Shown in pieces: positions 49,557-58,954 of a stretch of 64,000 nucleotides of DNA; positions within the stretch are counted from its first letter, which is position 1, and every line of letters starts with the position of its first letter. Location: NCBI RefSeq assembly GCF_001660705.2, contig NZ_LYBV02000007.1:124001-188000 (forward strand). The letters are read 5' to 3'. A program made the position numbers and the translations under genes. This DNA is from Saccharicrinis aurantiacus. GTDB taxonomy: Bacteria > Bacteroidota > Bacteroidia > Bacteroidales > Marinilabiliaceae. The notes beneath the pieces are model-generated. The model searched no databases. It saw nothing but the letters and a program-made list of their open reading frames with translations, and had not been told where the DNA came from.

Positions 49557-49687
49557 GCAGCTATCCACTATAACAAAAGCCTTGGTTTGCACATGCTGCA
49601 TGGTCGGTACGTGGGCTCCTAAAGTCGCCTCCGTTCTCCCTGCATCATGGCAAACCAAGGCCTTTGTTGCCGTTTCTATCTGCGCTG
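49557..49687. repeat. long imperfect palindromic element (copy 2)
   Basis: GCCTTGGTTTGC (49579-49590) pairs exactly with GCAAACCAAGGC (49650-49661). Outer parts (AGCAGCTATCCACTATAAC and CGTTTCTATCTGCGC) also pair loosely. Read on the minus strand the central part is GCGACTTTAGGAGCCCACG, nearly the same as the centre of copy 1 (GCGACCATAGGAGCACACG). The order of parts matches copy 1 throughout. It lies just after the beta-helix gene. An 86-codon open frame covers it but looks accidental. Confidence 0.75.
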
Positions 49688-49819
49688 CGTGTGAGGCATC
49701 AAACCATAAAAAAGAGTGCTCATTCGTACCCGTAAGTACACATCATAAATTAACAACTACCACTTATATTATGTATGCTAGTATTTTGTGAAGCGTAAAT
49801 AATAATCAATTCTCAATCA

Positions 49820-51859
49820 ATGAAACATTTATATTTTATACTGCTTATCGGTATTTTAACTTCATGTACTGCATCTGAAGAAAATACAAAGCCCCAAAAA
49901 ACATTAATCGATTTCTTTTTACCATTACCCAATCAAGCACCTTTGGTTAGTGAAGGTACATGGGGAGCTGAAGTAATTTTGCCGCGCGACACAGCAAATG
50001 GCCTCGAAGATGCTACACTTAAAAATTGGTGCTACTGGGATGGCAGCATTGTAAAAGACGATGCCGGCAAATACCACATGTACGCCAGTAGGTGGACTCA
50101 AGAGTTAAGCCATAGTAAGGGTTGGAATAAGGGTTCAAAGGGAATGCATTCTGTATCCGATCATTTATTTGGGCCCTATAAAGATTTAGGAGAAGCATGG
50201 CCCAATTGGAACAATGGCATGGGACATAATGTAATTGGTTTACGTATGCACGATGGAAGATATGCATTGGTAAATAGTGAGGTGGTTCCGGGCGAAGTAT
50301 TCGTATCCGATAGTCCAGAAGGTCCGTTTGAGCGCTTGGGTAATTTTACAATTGATCCGAATGGATATTATCCTGGTTGGGGACGCTATAACGAACTTGA
50401 TGATGGAGCCATGAAAGCAGGTGTTGTTGGCCACCTATCTAATGTAATGATTATTCTTCGCCCCGATGGCCGATATATGATGGTAGCACGTCACTGTGTT
50501 CCAATGATTAGTGATAACGGAATATTAGGGCCCTATAAAATGCTTGCCGATAAAGCTTGGTTGGGCGTAAAAGGACTGCCGCAGTTTAAAATGGAAGACC
50601 CTACGGTTTGGTATAGCGATAATATGTATCACATTGCCGTTAACTTCCATGGTGCCGATTCAACTTTTCACCTGACCTCAGCCGATGGTATCCATAACTG
50701 GAAAAACCGAGGTTTGGTGTATCATAACTCTCGCAATGTATTTAAACATACCGATGGAACTGTTGAAAACTGGTTTACGGTGCAACGCCCAACAGTTTAT
50801 GTTGAAGATGAGGAAGTAAAAGCCTTTAACTTTTCGGTTATTGATGTGCATAAAGGAAAAGATAAAGCCAACGATAATCATGGTAGTAAAGTAATTGTAG
50901 TTCCGTTCGATGGCAAGGCATTTCGCAAGCATATTAACCAAATTGTAGAAGCAGAAAATAACTTAAGCGATGCTACGCCTGCACCGGCGCCATGGCAAAG
51001 TACCGATATTGGAACCGTAAAAACCAATGGTAATACGGGTTACGATGCGGAGGTAAATACTATCCGCGTAAAAGCAAGTGGAAATAAAATTGATGCTACA
51101 CAAGATGCATTCCGATATGTATATCAAGAAGTGAGTGGCGATATTGCTTCGCAAGTATTGGTGCTGTCGCACGATGTATCTGAAAATCCGGTTAAATCCG
51201 GATTAATGATTAGAAGTAGCTTAGAGGATGATGCTCCTTTTATTTACGCAGCTATTGATAAGGAAACTGGGTTTACCTTAACAAAGCGCGATAAAAAAGC
51301 CAGAAGAGTATCGATAGTTCACAAAACAAAAATGGAAGCTCCCTATTATTTACGAATGGTAAAGAAAGATAATTGGGTGAGTTGTTATATCTCATCGAGC
51401 AACCGCCTAAATTGGAAAATGGTGGGTAAACTTAAAATAGATTTAAACGAGACCTTTTATATGGGTTTAGCAAGTACATCTAATAACTCGGCAGAAACAG
51501 GTTTTGCGCGTTATAAAAATGCTGAGATACATACTTTAGGCAAACCAAAGCAGGATGGTATTGTAAACCATACCTTCCCTGATACCATTTCGGCATCAGG
51601 TATTGTCGACTTCGAAATAGAAATGGAATCGATTAAAGCCAATGATATTTGGGTGGAACTACAAAACGTGCAAACCCTCGAAAAATATAAAGTTTTACGC
51701 AAGCGTTGTTGGAAAAGCGGCACCTACAAACTGACCTACGATGCCGGAAAACCGCTTGACCCCAATGCTACTTATTGGTTTGTTATAAAAACAGTACCCA
51801 TGCATTTTCACGACAGTGAACACATTCAATCGGCCTTTAAAAAAGTATTTGTGCAATAA
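49820..51859 (+). CDS. GH43-like five-bladed propeller lipoprotein with C-terminal beta-sandwich
   Basis: This 679-residue protein begins with a lipobox (MKHLYFILLIGILTSC), so it is anchored to a membrane. Residues about 55-380 carry propeller blades of the GH43/GH117 kind (WCYWDGSIVKDDAGKYHMYA, FKMEDPTVWYSDNMYHIAVN, FTVQRPTVYVEDEEVKAFNF). The aspartates WDGS and EDPT and later QRP motifs are in the usual places for this fold. Residues about 430-580 look like a DUF1349/concanavalin-like domain (SQVLVLSHDVSENPVKSGLM), and the last 90 residues form another beta domain. GH117 enzymes remove anhydro-galactose from agar oligosaccharides, but this protein is longer and only fold-level similarity is claimed. 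It closes the agar-type gene block. Confidence 0.72.
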   Translation: MKHLYFILLIGILTSCTASEENTKPQKTLIDFFLPLPNQAPLVSEGTWGAEVILPRDTANGLEDATLKNWCYWDGSIVKDDAGKYHMYASRWTQELSHSKGWNKGSKGMHSVSDHLFGPYKDLGEAWPNWNNGMGHNVIGLRMHDGRYALVNSEVVPGEVFVSDSPEGPFERLGNFTIDPNGYYPGWGRYNELDDGAMKAGVVGHLSNVMIILRPDGRYMMVARHCVPMISDNGILGPYKMLADKAWLGVKGLPQFKMEDPTVWYSDNMYHIAVNFHGADSTFHLTSADGIHNWKNRGLVYHNSRNVFKHTDGTVENWFTVQRPTVYVEDEEVKAFNFSVIDVHKGKDKANDNHGSKVIVVPFDGKAFRKHINQIVEAENNLSDATPAPAPWQSTDIGTVKTNGNTGYDAEVNTIRVKASGNKIDATQDAFRYVYQEVSGDIASQVLVLSHDVSENPVKSGLMIRSSLEDDAPFIYAAIDKETGFTLTKRDKKARRVSIVHKTKMEAPYYLRMVKKDNWVSCYISSSNRLNWKMVGKLKIDLNETFYMGLASTSNNSAETGFARYKNAEIHTLGKPKQDGIVNHTFPDTISASGIVDFEIEMESIKANDIWVELQNVQTLEKYKVLRKRCWKSGTYKLTYDAGKPLDPNATYWFVIKTVPMHFHDSEHIQSAFKKVFVQ

Positions 51860-51890
51860 GGGTAATAACGGATAGGATTTAAATATAAGA

Positions 51891-51920
51891 TGGGCGAATT
51901 CAACTGTATTCGCCCATTTA
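51891..51920. terminator. bidirectional terminator
   Basis: TGGGCGAAT pairs with ATTCGCCCA around an 8-base loop, between the propeller lipoprotein and the convergent nrdB gene. Confidence 0.9.
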
Positions 51921-51941
51921 TTGTTTTATCTAATTCAGATA

Positions 51942-53054
51942 TTAAATATCAAAATCTGTATCTGTAACATCCATATTTATGCCGCCAACTACATACGAGC
52001 TAATCTCAGTTTCCTGAGGTAAAACTTCAACTTCATCATTGCGCAACCAATGATTCATCCACGATAAAGGGTTGGATGTTTCGTTATATATAGGCTTTAA
52101 ACCTATTCCCTTTAAACGTTTGTCGGTTAGGTATTTCATGTATTTACCCAATAGTTTAGCATTCAACCCTATTATAGAACCCTTCTCAAATAAATACTCT
52201 GCCCAGCGCATTTCTTGCTCCGTTGCATCACGATAAAGGGCATATACTTCATTGTCGAGCTCATTAATAATATCGGCAAAGCCTTCATTTTTGTTTTGGC
52301 GTAAATCACGAATCATTTTCTGTGTTATGGCTAAGTGCTCATTTTCATCGCGTGCAATGAATTTAATAATCTTAGCATTTCCTTCCATTTTTTTATTCTC
52401 GGCAAAGGCAAAAGAACAAGCAAACGAAACGTAAAAACGAACCCCTTCAAGGATATTAACAGATACCAAAGCCAGGTAGAGCTTCTTTTTTAATTCCTTC
52501 AACGAAATGGTTTCTTTACCTTTCATACCTAATTGTTGGGCCTGATATTTAATTAGGTAATGGTAAAAACTATTGTATTGGTCGGTTACTGATCCTGCGC
52601 GTTCCACAATCATGTTGTTACTCATAATATCGTCAAAAATCTTTTCAGAATCGGCATATACATTTTTAATAATGTACGAGTAACTCATAGAGTGTATGGT
52701 CTCAAAAAAATCCCATATAATAATGGCTTCTTCTACTTCAGGCAATGTTACCACTTGTCCGAAGGTTAAGAACGGAGAACGTCCCTGTACACTATCGAGC
52801 AAAATCTGGTATTTAAGGTTTTCTGTAAATATAAATTTCTCTTGTTCAGTGAGGGTATTAAAATCGTTGATATCTTTTATTAATGAAATCTCTTCAGGAC
52901 GCCAGAAAAAACTTAACATTCGTTGCGATAAGTGTTCGTAAAACGGATATTTCTGAATGTCGTACCGTTGTACATTCTTGCCTTCACCAAAGAACATTTT
53001 TTCGTTTAAAAAATCAATTTTCTTATCACTATATAAACTTGGTATTTGTGTCAT
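51942..53054 (-). CDS. nrdB: class I ribonucleotide reductase, beta subunit
   Basis: This is the 370-residue NrdB/R2 protein, which holds the di-iron tyrosyl-radical cofactor that starts nucleotide reduction in NrdA. Iron ligands and radical are all in place: D87 in LLDSVQGRSP, E118 and H121 in FFETIHSMSY, radical Y125 in the same motif, and the second E-x-x-H in ARDENEHLAITQ. The start at 53054 (MTQIPSLYSD) lies 19 bases after the nrdA stop. A longer frame adds 17 residues overlapping nrdA and is not preferred. It is co-transcribed with nrdA, so it falls under the same cobalamin riboswitch. It is cytoplasmic and unrelated to the glycan genes. Confidence 0.97.
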   Translation of the reverse strand: MTQIPSLYSDKKIDFLNEKMFFGEGKNVQRYDIQKYPFYEHLSQRMLSFFWRPEEISLIKDINDFNTLTEQEKFIFTENLKYQILLDSVQGRSPFLTFGQVVTLPEVEEAIIIWDFFETIHSMSYSYIIKNVYADSEKIFDDIMSNNMIVERAGSVTDQYNSFYHYLIKYQAQQLGMKGKETISLKELKKKLYLALVSVNILEGVRFYVSFACSFAFAENKKMEGNAKIIKFIARDENEHLAITQKMIRDLRQNKNEGFADIINELDNEVYALYRDATEQEMRWAEYLFEKGSIIGLNAKLLGKYMKYLTDKRLKGIGLKPIYNETSNPLSWMNHWLRNDEVEVLPQETEISSYVVGGINMDVTDTDFDI

Positions 53055-53073
53055 TGTAATAATTTTTAAAGGG

Positions 53074-55389
53074 TTAAACAGAACATGACCCACCTTCACA
53101 TGCATCTAATTCTAAGGCTAGTTCTTTATTGATATGCTTTTCGTTTGAAGTGTTCTCTTTTTGCGCAAGTTCTTGCGATGCTTCGCCCGAATTATCATTA
53201 CTATTTAAGTAGTAAAGTGTTTTTAATCCATACTTATAAGCACTCCCCTCGTGCTTAATTAAATCACGAATAGGCACCTTGTTGTTATCGTATTTAGCAA
53301 TGTCGTAATACAAATTAGTACTAATACTTTGGTCGATAAACTTTTGAAAAATGGCAACAAACTTTACATATTCTTCATTGTCAATATCCCATGCCAATGG
53401 ATAGTTTTCTTTATATTTTTCGAAACCAGGTACCAATTGTTTTAAAGGGCCATATTTGCTCATTTTAGTAATAAGTAATTTGCGAACAGGGTCAATTCCT
53501 GCAGTTGAGTTTGATACAATAGAACTTGAAGCTGCTGGTGGTATTGCGCTTAATGCAGAGTTGCGTATACCATATTGCTTTACCAATTCTCTCAGTTCTT
53601 CCCAATTGCAATGCAGGGTATTGGGGCATATTTCATCAACTGTTTTAGCGTAGGTATCAATGGGGAAAATATTATCGGCATACTTTGTTCTTGTGTAATA
53701 TTTACAGGCTCCTTTCTCTTTAGCTAAATGCGCAGATGCTTTTATCAGTCCATATTGAAATCTTTCCATATGGGTATGCATAAGTTTTTTGCCTTCGGTT
53801 GAATTAAATTGCACCTTATTTTTCGCTAAAAAATGAAATACATCAGATACACCAATCCCCAAACTACGCCTATTTTTTGTTGATTTTTCAGATGCTTTAA
53901 CCGGATATTCTTGGTAATCGATTAATTCATCAAGAAAACGAACCAATAAATCAGTAAGTTCATCAAGCTCATTAATATCATTTACTTTGCCTAGGTTTAT
54001 ATTACTTAAAATGCACATGGCAATTTCGCCATCACTTTTATTAATATCAGTGAGTGGGGTAGTTGGTAATGTGATTTCCTGACAAAGATTACTCATGTAA
54101 ATATTATCTTTAAATGAGCTGTGTGTATTTACATGATCGGCATTTAATATGTAAATCCGCCCAGTTTCGTAACGCTCTTTAAGTAAAGCCATATAAAACT
54201 CACGTGCACTTATTTGCTTTTTTCTAACCGTATAATCTTTCTCGTATTTTAAATAAAGTTCCTCAAACCCATTGTAGTCTGAACTGTAAAAAGCATGGTA
54301 TAGGTTTCGGGTTTCCTCGCTCGAAAAAAGGGTAATATTCTGATTGTGCTTAACCCTATCTCTAAAAAGTTTATTTAATGCAATGGAGTAATCCATGCGG
54401 CGAACCCTGTTTTCATCATTACCCTTATTATTCTTCAATTGAATAAAAGTCTCAACTTCCCAATGAAAAAATGGCATTGTTGAGGTGGATCCCCCGCCCC
54501 TAATCGAATTTTGCGTAAAACTTTTAGTAGATGCTTCAAACATTTTTAAAAAAGGAACCAAGCCAGTATGTATAACTTCTCCATTTCTAATGGTTGCATC
54601 TATCCCTCTTATTCTGCCAAAGTTTAAGCCAATACCGGCTCTTTGTGCTGTATAATATCCAACTGCAGTATTCGAATTCATAATGGACTCAATAGAGTCG
54701 TCAACATCAATAAGGCAGCAAGAACTAAACTGCCGAAGCGGTGTGCGAACTCCCGACATAATTGGGGTTGGTAGGCTTATTTTAAAGAGGGAGAGCGCAT
54801 TATAGAAGTTGATTACGTATTTCTTTCGTTGTTCAGGTTTGTAATCCATAAACATAAACATACCAATAAGCATAAAGGCTTCCTGTGGCGTTTCGTAAAG
54901 CTCACCCGATGCTCTATCTTGCAATAGGTATTTATCTACCATTTGGCTTAGGCCCGCAAAAGTAAAATTGTAATCTCGTTCATAATCTATGTACTTACTA
55001 AAATATACCAACTCCTGTGGCGTATACTTTTCCAGAAGAACATTATCGTAAATTCCTTTGTAAATATTATTACGTACCAAATATTCAAACGGAATAGGTT
55101 CAGCCTGCTTGTATACCTGCTTTCGCAAGTCCATTAATAATAGGCGCGCGGCTACATACTGGTAGTTAGGATTTTTTTCACTAACCAAATCGGCTGCCGA
55201 CCTGATCATTACCTTTTGAATTTCAGCACTTGTTATGCCTTCATAAAACTGAAGTTTTGAGTTAATCTCGATATCAGAAACCGAAACATTTTCGTACCCA
55301 TTGCAAGCCCATTCTACGGCTTCATGAATCATGGTTAAATCAATAGGAGAACGCGTTCCGTCGCGTTTTACTACATGTATTTGTTCCAT
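53074..55389 (-). CDS. nrdA: class I ribonucleotide reductase, alpha subunit
   Basis: This is the 771-residue NrdA/R1 catalytic subunit, which reduces ribonucleoside diphosphates. Residues 1-90 are an ATP-cone activity-control domain (IHVVKRDGTRSPIDLTMIHE). The catalytic cysteines lie in SSCCLIDVD, NLCQEITLP (with the thiyl-radical cysteine) and CILSNINLG. The swinging redox pair is at the end in CEGGSCSV. It leads the nrdA-nrdB operon. The leader (55390-55652) carries a promoter and a cobalamin riboswitch, so expression should fall when B12 is plentiful. That makes sense only if a B12-dependent class II reductase exists elsewhere in the genome. Confidence 0.97.
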   Translation of the reverse strand: MEQIHVVKRDGTRSPIDLTMIHEAVEWACNGYENVSVSDIEINSKLQFYEGITSAEIQKVMIRSAADLVSEKNPNYQYVAARLLLMDLRKQVYKQAEPIPFEYLVRNNIYKGIYDNVLLEKYTPQELVYFSKYIDYERDYNFTFAGLSQMVDKYLLQDRASGELYETPQEAFMLIGMFMFMDYKPEQRKKYVINFYNALSLFKISLPTPIMSGVRTPLRQFSSCCLIDVDDSIESIMNSNTAVGYYTAQRAGIGLNFGRIRGIDATIRNGEVIHTGLVPFLKMFEASTKSFTQNSIRGGGSTSTMPFFHWEVETFIQLKNNKGNDENRVRRMDYSIALNKLFRDRVKHNQNITLFSSEETRNLYHAFYSSDYNGFEELYLKYEKDYTVRKKQISAREFYMALLKERYETGRIYILNADHVNTHSSFKDNIYMSNLCQEITLPTTPLTDINKSDGEIAMCILSNINLGKVNDINELDELTDLLVRFLDELIDYQEYPVKASEKSTKNRRSLGIGVSDVFHFLAKNKVQFNSTEGKKLMHTHMERFQYGLIKASAHLAKEKGACKYYTRTKYADNIFPIDTYAKTVDEICPNTLHCNWEELRELVKQYGIRNSALSAIPPAASSSIVSNSTAGIDPVRKLLITKMSKYGPLKQLVPGFEKYKENYPLAWDIDNEEYVKFVAIFQKFIDQSISTNLYYDIAKYDNNKVPIRDLIKHEGSAYKYGLKTLYYLNSNDNSGEASQELAQKENTSNEKHINKELALELDACEGGSCSV

Positions 55390-55494
55390 TTGTTTATTAT
55401 TAAAAAATTAAACAATGGTAGCAAATAGGGTAAAATATAAGAAAGGCAGTACCTGCGGTTTTCCTAAGCTCTTTTTCCCGAAAGCTACGAATTA

Positions 55495-55644
55495 GAAAAA
55501 TTGATAGGTCTTCCGACTTAGTGCATTTTGGCTTGCCTTCCCATCCATTAAAGAACAGTGGCTTTGCAGTGCCAAAATATTTAGCGCAAATTACGGCTGC
55601 GGGTACAGTTACTGAATTAAACAGTATTCCCTTACATCAATTTT
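55495..55644 (-). promoter_or_regulatory. cobalamin (B12) riboswitch upstream of nrdAB
   Basis: Read on the minus strand, the leader shows the cobalamin aptamer parts in order: GGGAATACTG, CTGTACCCGCAGCCGTAA (the CCCGC..CxGTAA block), GCCACTG, GGGAAGGC with AAGCC, and GTCGGAAGACC. Stem P1 closes it: ATCAATTTT (55636-55644) and AAAATTGAT (55497-55505) are perfect complements over nine pairs. About 105 bases separate it from the nrdA start; a small GCAG-GTA-CTGC hairpin sits there as possible expression platform. In this class B12 binding usually lowers expression. A 64-codon plus-strand open frame across it is accidental. Confidence 0.93.
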
Positions 55645-55672
55645 CAAATGTAAAAGTAGAATGTTTTTCCAA
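55645..55672 (-). promoter_or_regulatory. nrdAB promoter
   Basis: On the minus strand TTG (55670-55672) is followed after 17 bases by TACATTTG (55645-55652), which matches the Bacteroidota pattern TTG-N17/23-TANNTTTG. The transcript would begin almost exactly at the first base of riboswitch stem P1, which supports both calls. Confidence 0.75.
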
Positions 55673-55966
55673 TAAAGACTTCAAGGTCTTAAATAAAGTT
55701 ATTAAGAAGATATAAACAGGTTAAATGATTTGAAAATTGATAACACGTTTTTTTATGAGCATACTTATTGAAGTGTGTAAAATAATAATGTGGCACAGTA
55801 TTATAGTTGTATTCTTAGCTAAGTGTCACATAAACAGAGTTTATGGGTTTATGTGTTAATCAAATGTAATATTGTTTGTGTGCATAAAATAACGCTTAAG
55901 TACAAAGCCAAGTTTGGTTACAGGTAAATTTGAGCATTAATAATTGGCAATACTAAAACTCATAAT
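55673..55966. other. divergent intergenic region
   Basis: AT-rich sequence upstream of both nrdAB and the third GH150-like gene. TAAATTTG at 55925-55932 fits a -7 box for the plus-strand gene, but a TTG at the proper distance is not clear. Confidence 0.4.
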
Positions 55967-58834
55967 ATGAATAGATTTTATAAAATTATAATGCTACTTT
56001 TTTTTCAGGGAGCTATTCTCAGTTCTGCTCTATCTACCATTTCAGCATCAAAAACTGCAACTGCTCCTAAAATGAAAAGTGCTCTGCTAAGTTTTGATAC
56101 CGGCTTAACCATATCAAAAGTGGCTATGGCTAAAAATGGGAATACAGATGTAATTGTTACCTCAAGTTATAAGGGTATTATAACAGCACTTGATTACTCA
56201 GGTAAAATACTTTGGACAAATGATATTGGCAAAGGCATCATGAATTATGATATTTGGTGCGACGATATCACCGCTAATGGAAAAACTGAAATTCTCTTGG
56301 CTGCTGCCGATGGAAATGTACATTGTTTGAGTATAGATGGTACGCTACAATGGAGTTTTCATCCTACAGATATGCCTATGGTTTCGGTTTGTAGCATAAC
56401 AAAGAGTGATGGTTCAAAATATATTGCCTGCGGAGGTAACGATTTAAATTTGTATTACATCAATAGCAAGGGGGAGTTGCTAAATACGATCCCATCTAAC
56501 ACTTACCCAACGCCTCTTAAAATGACAAAAAAATGGCAAGGCGATGCCATTGTAATGCCCAATGCGCATAGTGTTAATTTTTTGCGCCCCCTGCCACAAG
56601 CTGACGGAACAGATGTTTTACTAATGAATGCCATTGTTGGTCATGCCGATCAAAAATCATTATGCTATTACTTTAAGCCAATGGCAGCAAAACCTCATAA
56701 AACATTTCAAATAGGTTATGGACACGGACCCATTGGAGATTTTAGGGTACGTAGAGCAAACGAAAATGCCGATTACGAAATATTAATAGGAACCTCAGGT
56801 ATTGGAAAAACTTTAAATTTCACACAGTATATACCTACACAGCATAAAAATAACAAGCAGCTTAAAACATTTAATATTGAGAAGGCTTTGGGCCGATCGT
56901 TTGGTTATAAGGTAGTGCAAACGGAGATGATAGAGAATGGGAATACCCATCAGTATTTTATAAAATGCGGAGCAGATATTTTTATCACAGATGCTGATAT
57001 GAATGAAAAAAGTGCCGAGCATATACAAAATACCTATTCTTATAACGATATGTGTTTAGATAAGGCTAACCAACGCATTATTTTGGCAAGTGCACAAAGT
57101 GGGGGTAGTTGTGTACATGTTATCGACCTTAAAAATAAAGCTTGGAAAAAGCAGTTTAAGAGTATTGCTCCTCCAGGAAAAATACAGCAAATTGTTGATA
57201 ACTCAGCTCATCTGAAAAAGCAACTCAACAAATTTAAAGCGCCTACTTGGGAGCGCGATCCTTTAAATGTTTATTTAATGTCGCCGCCAAAAGAGCCCAA
57301 AGCTGCTATTGATAACATAAAGAATAATTACAATAGTCCGGTTTTTATGGGCTACGCTTTTACCAAACAGGTGAGCACTTGGGATCGATCGGCATTAACG
57401 AATGAATCATTTAAAAACGCCCGTGATAGTCGTAAAAGTTACTCAATTTCGGCAACGCAGCTCGAGAATAAATTGATAAAAGGATACAACGAAAATGGTT
57501 TAACCACATGGGGAGGGCATGGTGTAGATCCTTTTTATTATGGTACCGAATCCATAAAAAGAGTAATTGATGCCGGTAATGGGAAAAAATCTATTTGGGT
57601 GTGGCCCGAAATTACCATCCTGTATAAAGACCAGTACGATTATGTAACTAAAAACCTTTTGTATCCGCTTGCCGAATACGGGCAGGAGAATAATGCAATG
57701 ATCTACCTACGTAGCAAGCATCTGTTTTGGCAGTCGATTATTTATAAGCCAGAGTGGAAAAGGTTTTTATCAGGCGAGTTTGCCGATGCCTTTTTACCCG
57801 GAATGGAAGAAACGCAGGATATGACCATGGAGCTCAGCTTGGCAAGTCGCTTGGGTTTATGGACTAGTGGTGTTTCTAATAGTTGGGTAACGCGTTGCGC
57901 ACGCGATAATCCTAGTTACCTAAGAACACGTCAGTTTTCAAACCAAAATCTGCCCAACCATTTTCTGCGAAATGCAGTTTATCATGCATCATATGGAGCC
58001 GAGTATGTAAACAACTTTGCACTAAAAGGAGAGGGTTCAGAGTATATGTCTATATTTTGGGAACTAATTGCCAAAGGAGCTATTTATGTTCCTAAGCGAT
58101 CAGAGATATTAAGCTTTTCGCCTGTTCACCTGAGTATCACAAATCCTGATAAAAGGTACATGAGTGAGGGAAATGGTTCAACAGCTCTCACTAGGTACGA
58201 TAAAGATTTTCACCCGTACAACCCTTATGTATTTACTAATTTAACGGGCGACTGGGCAGGAGCACGATTGAAAGAATACGATTTCTCACGATATGCTGCT
58301 GGAGTGGTCGATCATCGATTACATTTCTTAGCGCCTTACAATAATGGAATGGTGTTAATAACTCCGGTTCAGAATGGGGCTTTCGCCGATGAGGATGCAC
58401 CACGAGGGAAGATGGTGGATAATCTTCATCCTTTTTATAAGGATAAAATGGTAGAGTACGTTACCAACGGGCGTAATTATATTTCCGCGGATGGTAAAGA
58501 AACGCTTGCGGCTGACGAATACTATAAAAACGTTGAAAATAGTATTAAGGATGGTGCTAAAACATTGCCCATAATAGTTGAGGGAGAAGTTGCTTGGGTA
58601 GTAGCTCAAACTTCGCCTATGCATTTACGATTAACACTTATTGATGGCGGTTATATTAACCCTGACGACAGAAATGCCACAGTTACTTTTAATACTATTA
58701 CTCCAGTAAAAATTACCGATGTTGTAGATGGTAAAACCTATAAAGTAAATAAAGCAGGTAAAACGATTATTGATATCCCCTGTGGTTTATTCCGCTTTAT
58801 AGATGTTGAGCTCTCGGAGCCATTTATAGAGTAG
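55967..58834 (+). CDS. PQQ-like propeller plus hydrolase, GH150 lambda-carrageenase-like
   Basis: This 955-residue exported protein is the closest sister of the one at 21523. Signal peptide at 1-30. Propeller blades (TSSYKGIITALDYSGKILW, AAADGNVHCLSIDGTLQWSF) span about 45-400. The catalytic-like region holds WGGHGVDPFYYG, VWPEI (E548) and ADAFLPGMEET (E614/E615). The end VVAQTSPMHLRLTLIDGGYI and IPCGLFRFIDVELSE is almost the same as in the 931-residue copy. No T9SS tail. Architecture and length fit GH150 lambda-carrageenases as I remember them. It begins the second cassette of propeller-hydrolase, sulfatases and GH2 and is divergent from nrdAB. Confidence 0.68.
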   Translation: MNRFYKIIMLLFFQGAILSSALSTISASKTATAPKMKSALLSFDTGLTISKVAMAKNGNTDVIVTSSYKGIITALDYSGKILWTNDIGKGIMNYDIWCDDITANGKTEILLAAADGNVHCLSIDGTLQWSFHPTDMPMVSVCSITKSDGSKYIACGGNDLNLYYINSKGELLNTIPSNTYPTPLKMTKKWQGDAIVMPNAHSVNFLRPLPQADGTDVLLMNAIVGHADQKSLCYYFKPMAAKPHKTFQIGYGHGPIGDFRVRRANENADYEILIGTSGIGKTLNFTQYIPTQHKNNKQLKTFNIEKALGRSFGYKVVQTEMIENGNTHQYFIKCGADIFITDADMNEKSAEHIQNTYSYNDMCLDKANQRIILASAQSGGSCVHVIDLKNKAWKKQFKSIAPPGKIQQIVDNSAHLKKQLNKFKAPTWERDPLNVYLMSPPKEPKAAIDNIKNNYNSPVFMGYAFTKQVSTWDRSALTNESFKNARDSRKSYSISATQLENKLIKGYNENGLTTWGGHGVDPFYYGTESIKRVIDAGNGKKSIWVWPEITILYKDQYDYVTKNLLYPLAEYGQENNAMIYLRSKHLFWQSIIYKPEWKRFLSGEFADAFLPGMEETQDMTMELSLASRLGLWTSGVSNSWVTRCARDNPSYLRTRQFSNQNLPNHFLRNAVYHASYGAEYVNNFALKGEGSEYMSIFWELIAKGAIYVPKRSEILSFSPVHLSITNPDKRYMSEGNGSTALTRYDKDFHPYNPYVFTNLTGDWAGARLKEYDFSRYAAGVVDHRLHFLAPYNNGMVLITPVQNGAFADEDAPRGKMVDNLHPFYKDKMVEYVTNGRNYISADGKETLAADEYYKNVENSIKDGAKTLPIIVEGEVAWVVAQTSPMHLRLTLIDGGYINPDDRNATVTFNTITPVKITDVVDGKTYKVNKAGKTIIDIPCGLFRFIDVELSEPFIE

Positions 58835-58857
58835 TTTGAATTACTAGTAATAATAAC

Positions 58858-58902
58858 AATCAGCCTTTTATCTTATTTATAGATGAAAGGCTGATTTTGT
58901 TT
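58858..58902. terminator. bidirectional terminator
   Basis: AATCAGCCTTTTATC pairs with GATGAAAGGCTGATT (one G-T) around a 9-base loop, with short T-runs, between convergent genes. Confidence 0.85.
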
Positions 58903-58954
58903 ACACTTTTAAGATACACAAGCTCATTAAGAACCTAACGTTTTGTAATTTTCA

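Noticed and set aside
49531-49791. 86-codon open frame after the beta-helix gene
   Set aside because: It overlaps the end of the beta-helix gene and covers a palindromic element; composition is not protein-like.
53055-53105. Longer NrdB N-terminus
   Set aside because: It overlaps the end of nrdA and lacks similarity to NrdB; the ATG at 53054 fits operon spacing.
55521-55715. 64-codon plus-strand open frame
   Set aside because: It lies across the cobalamin riboswitch and nrdAB promoter on the other strand and shows no protein-like pattern.
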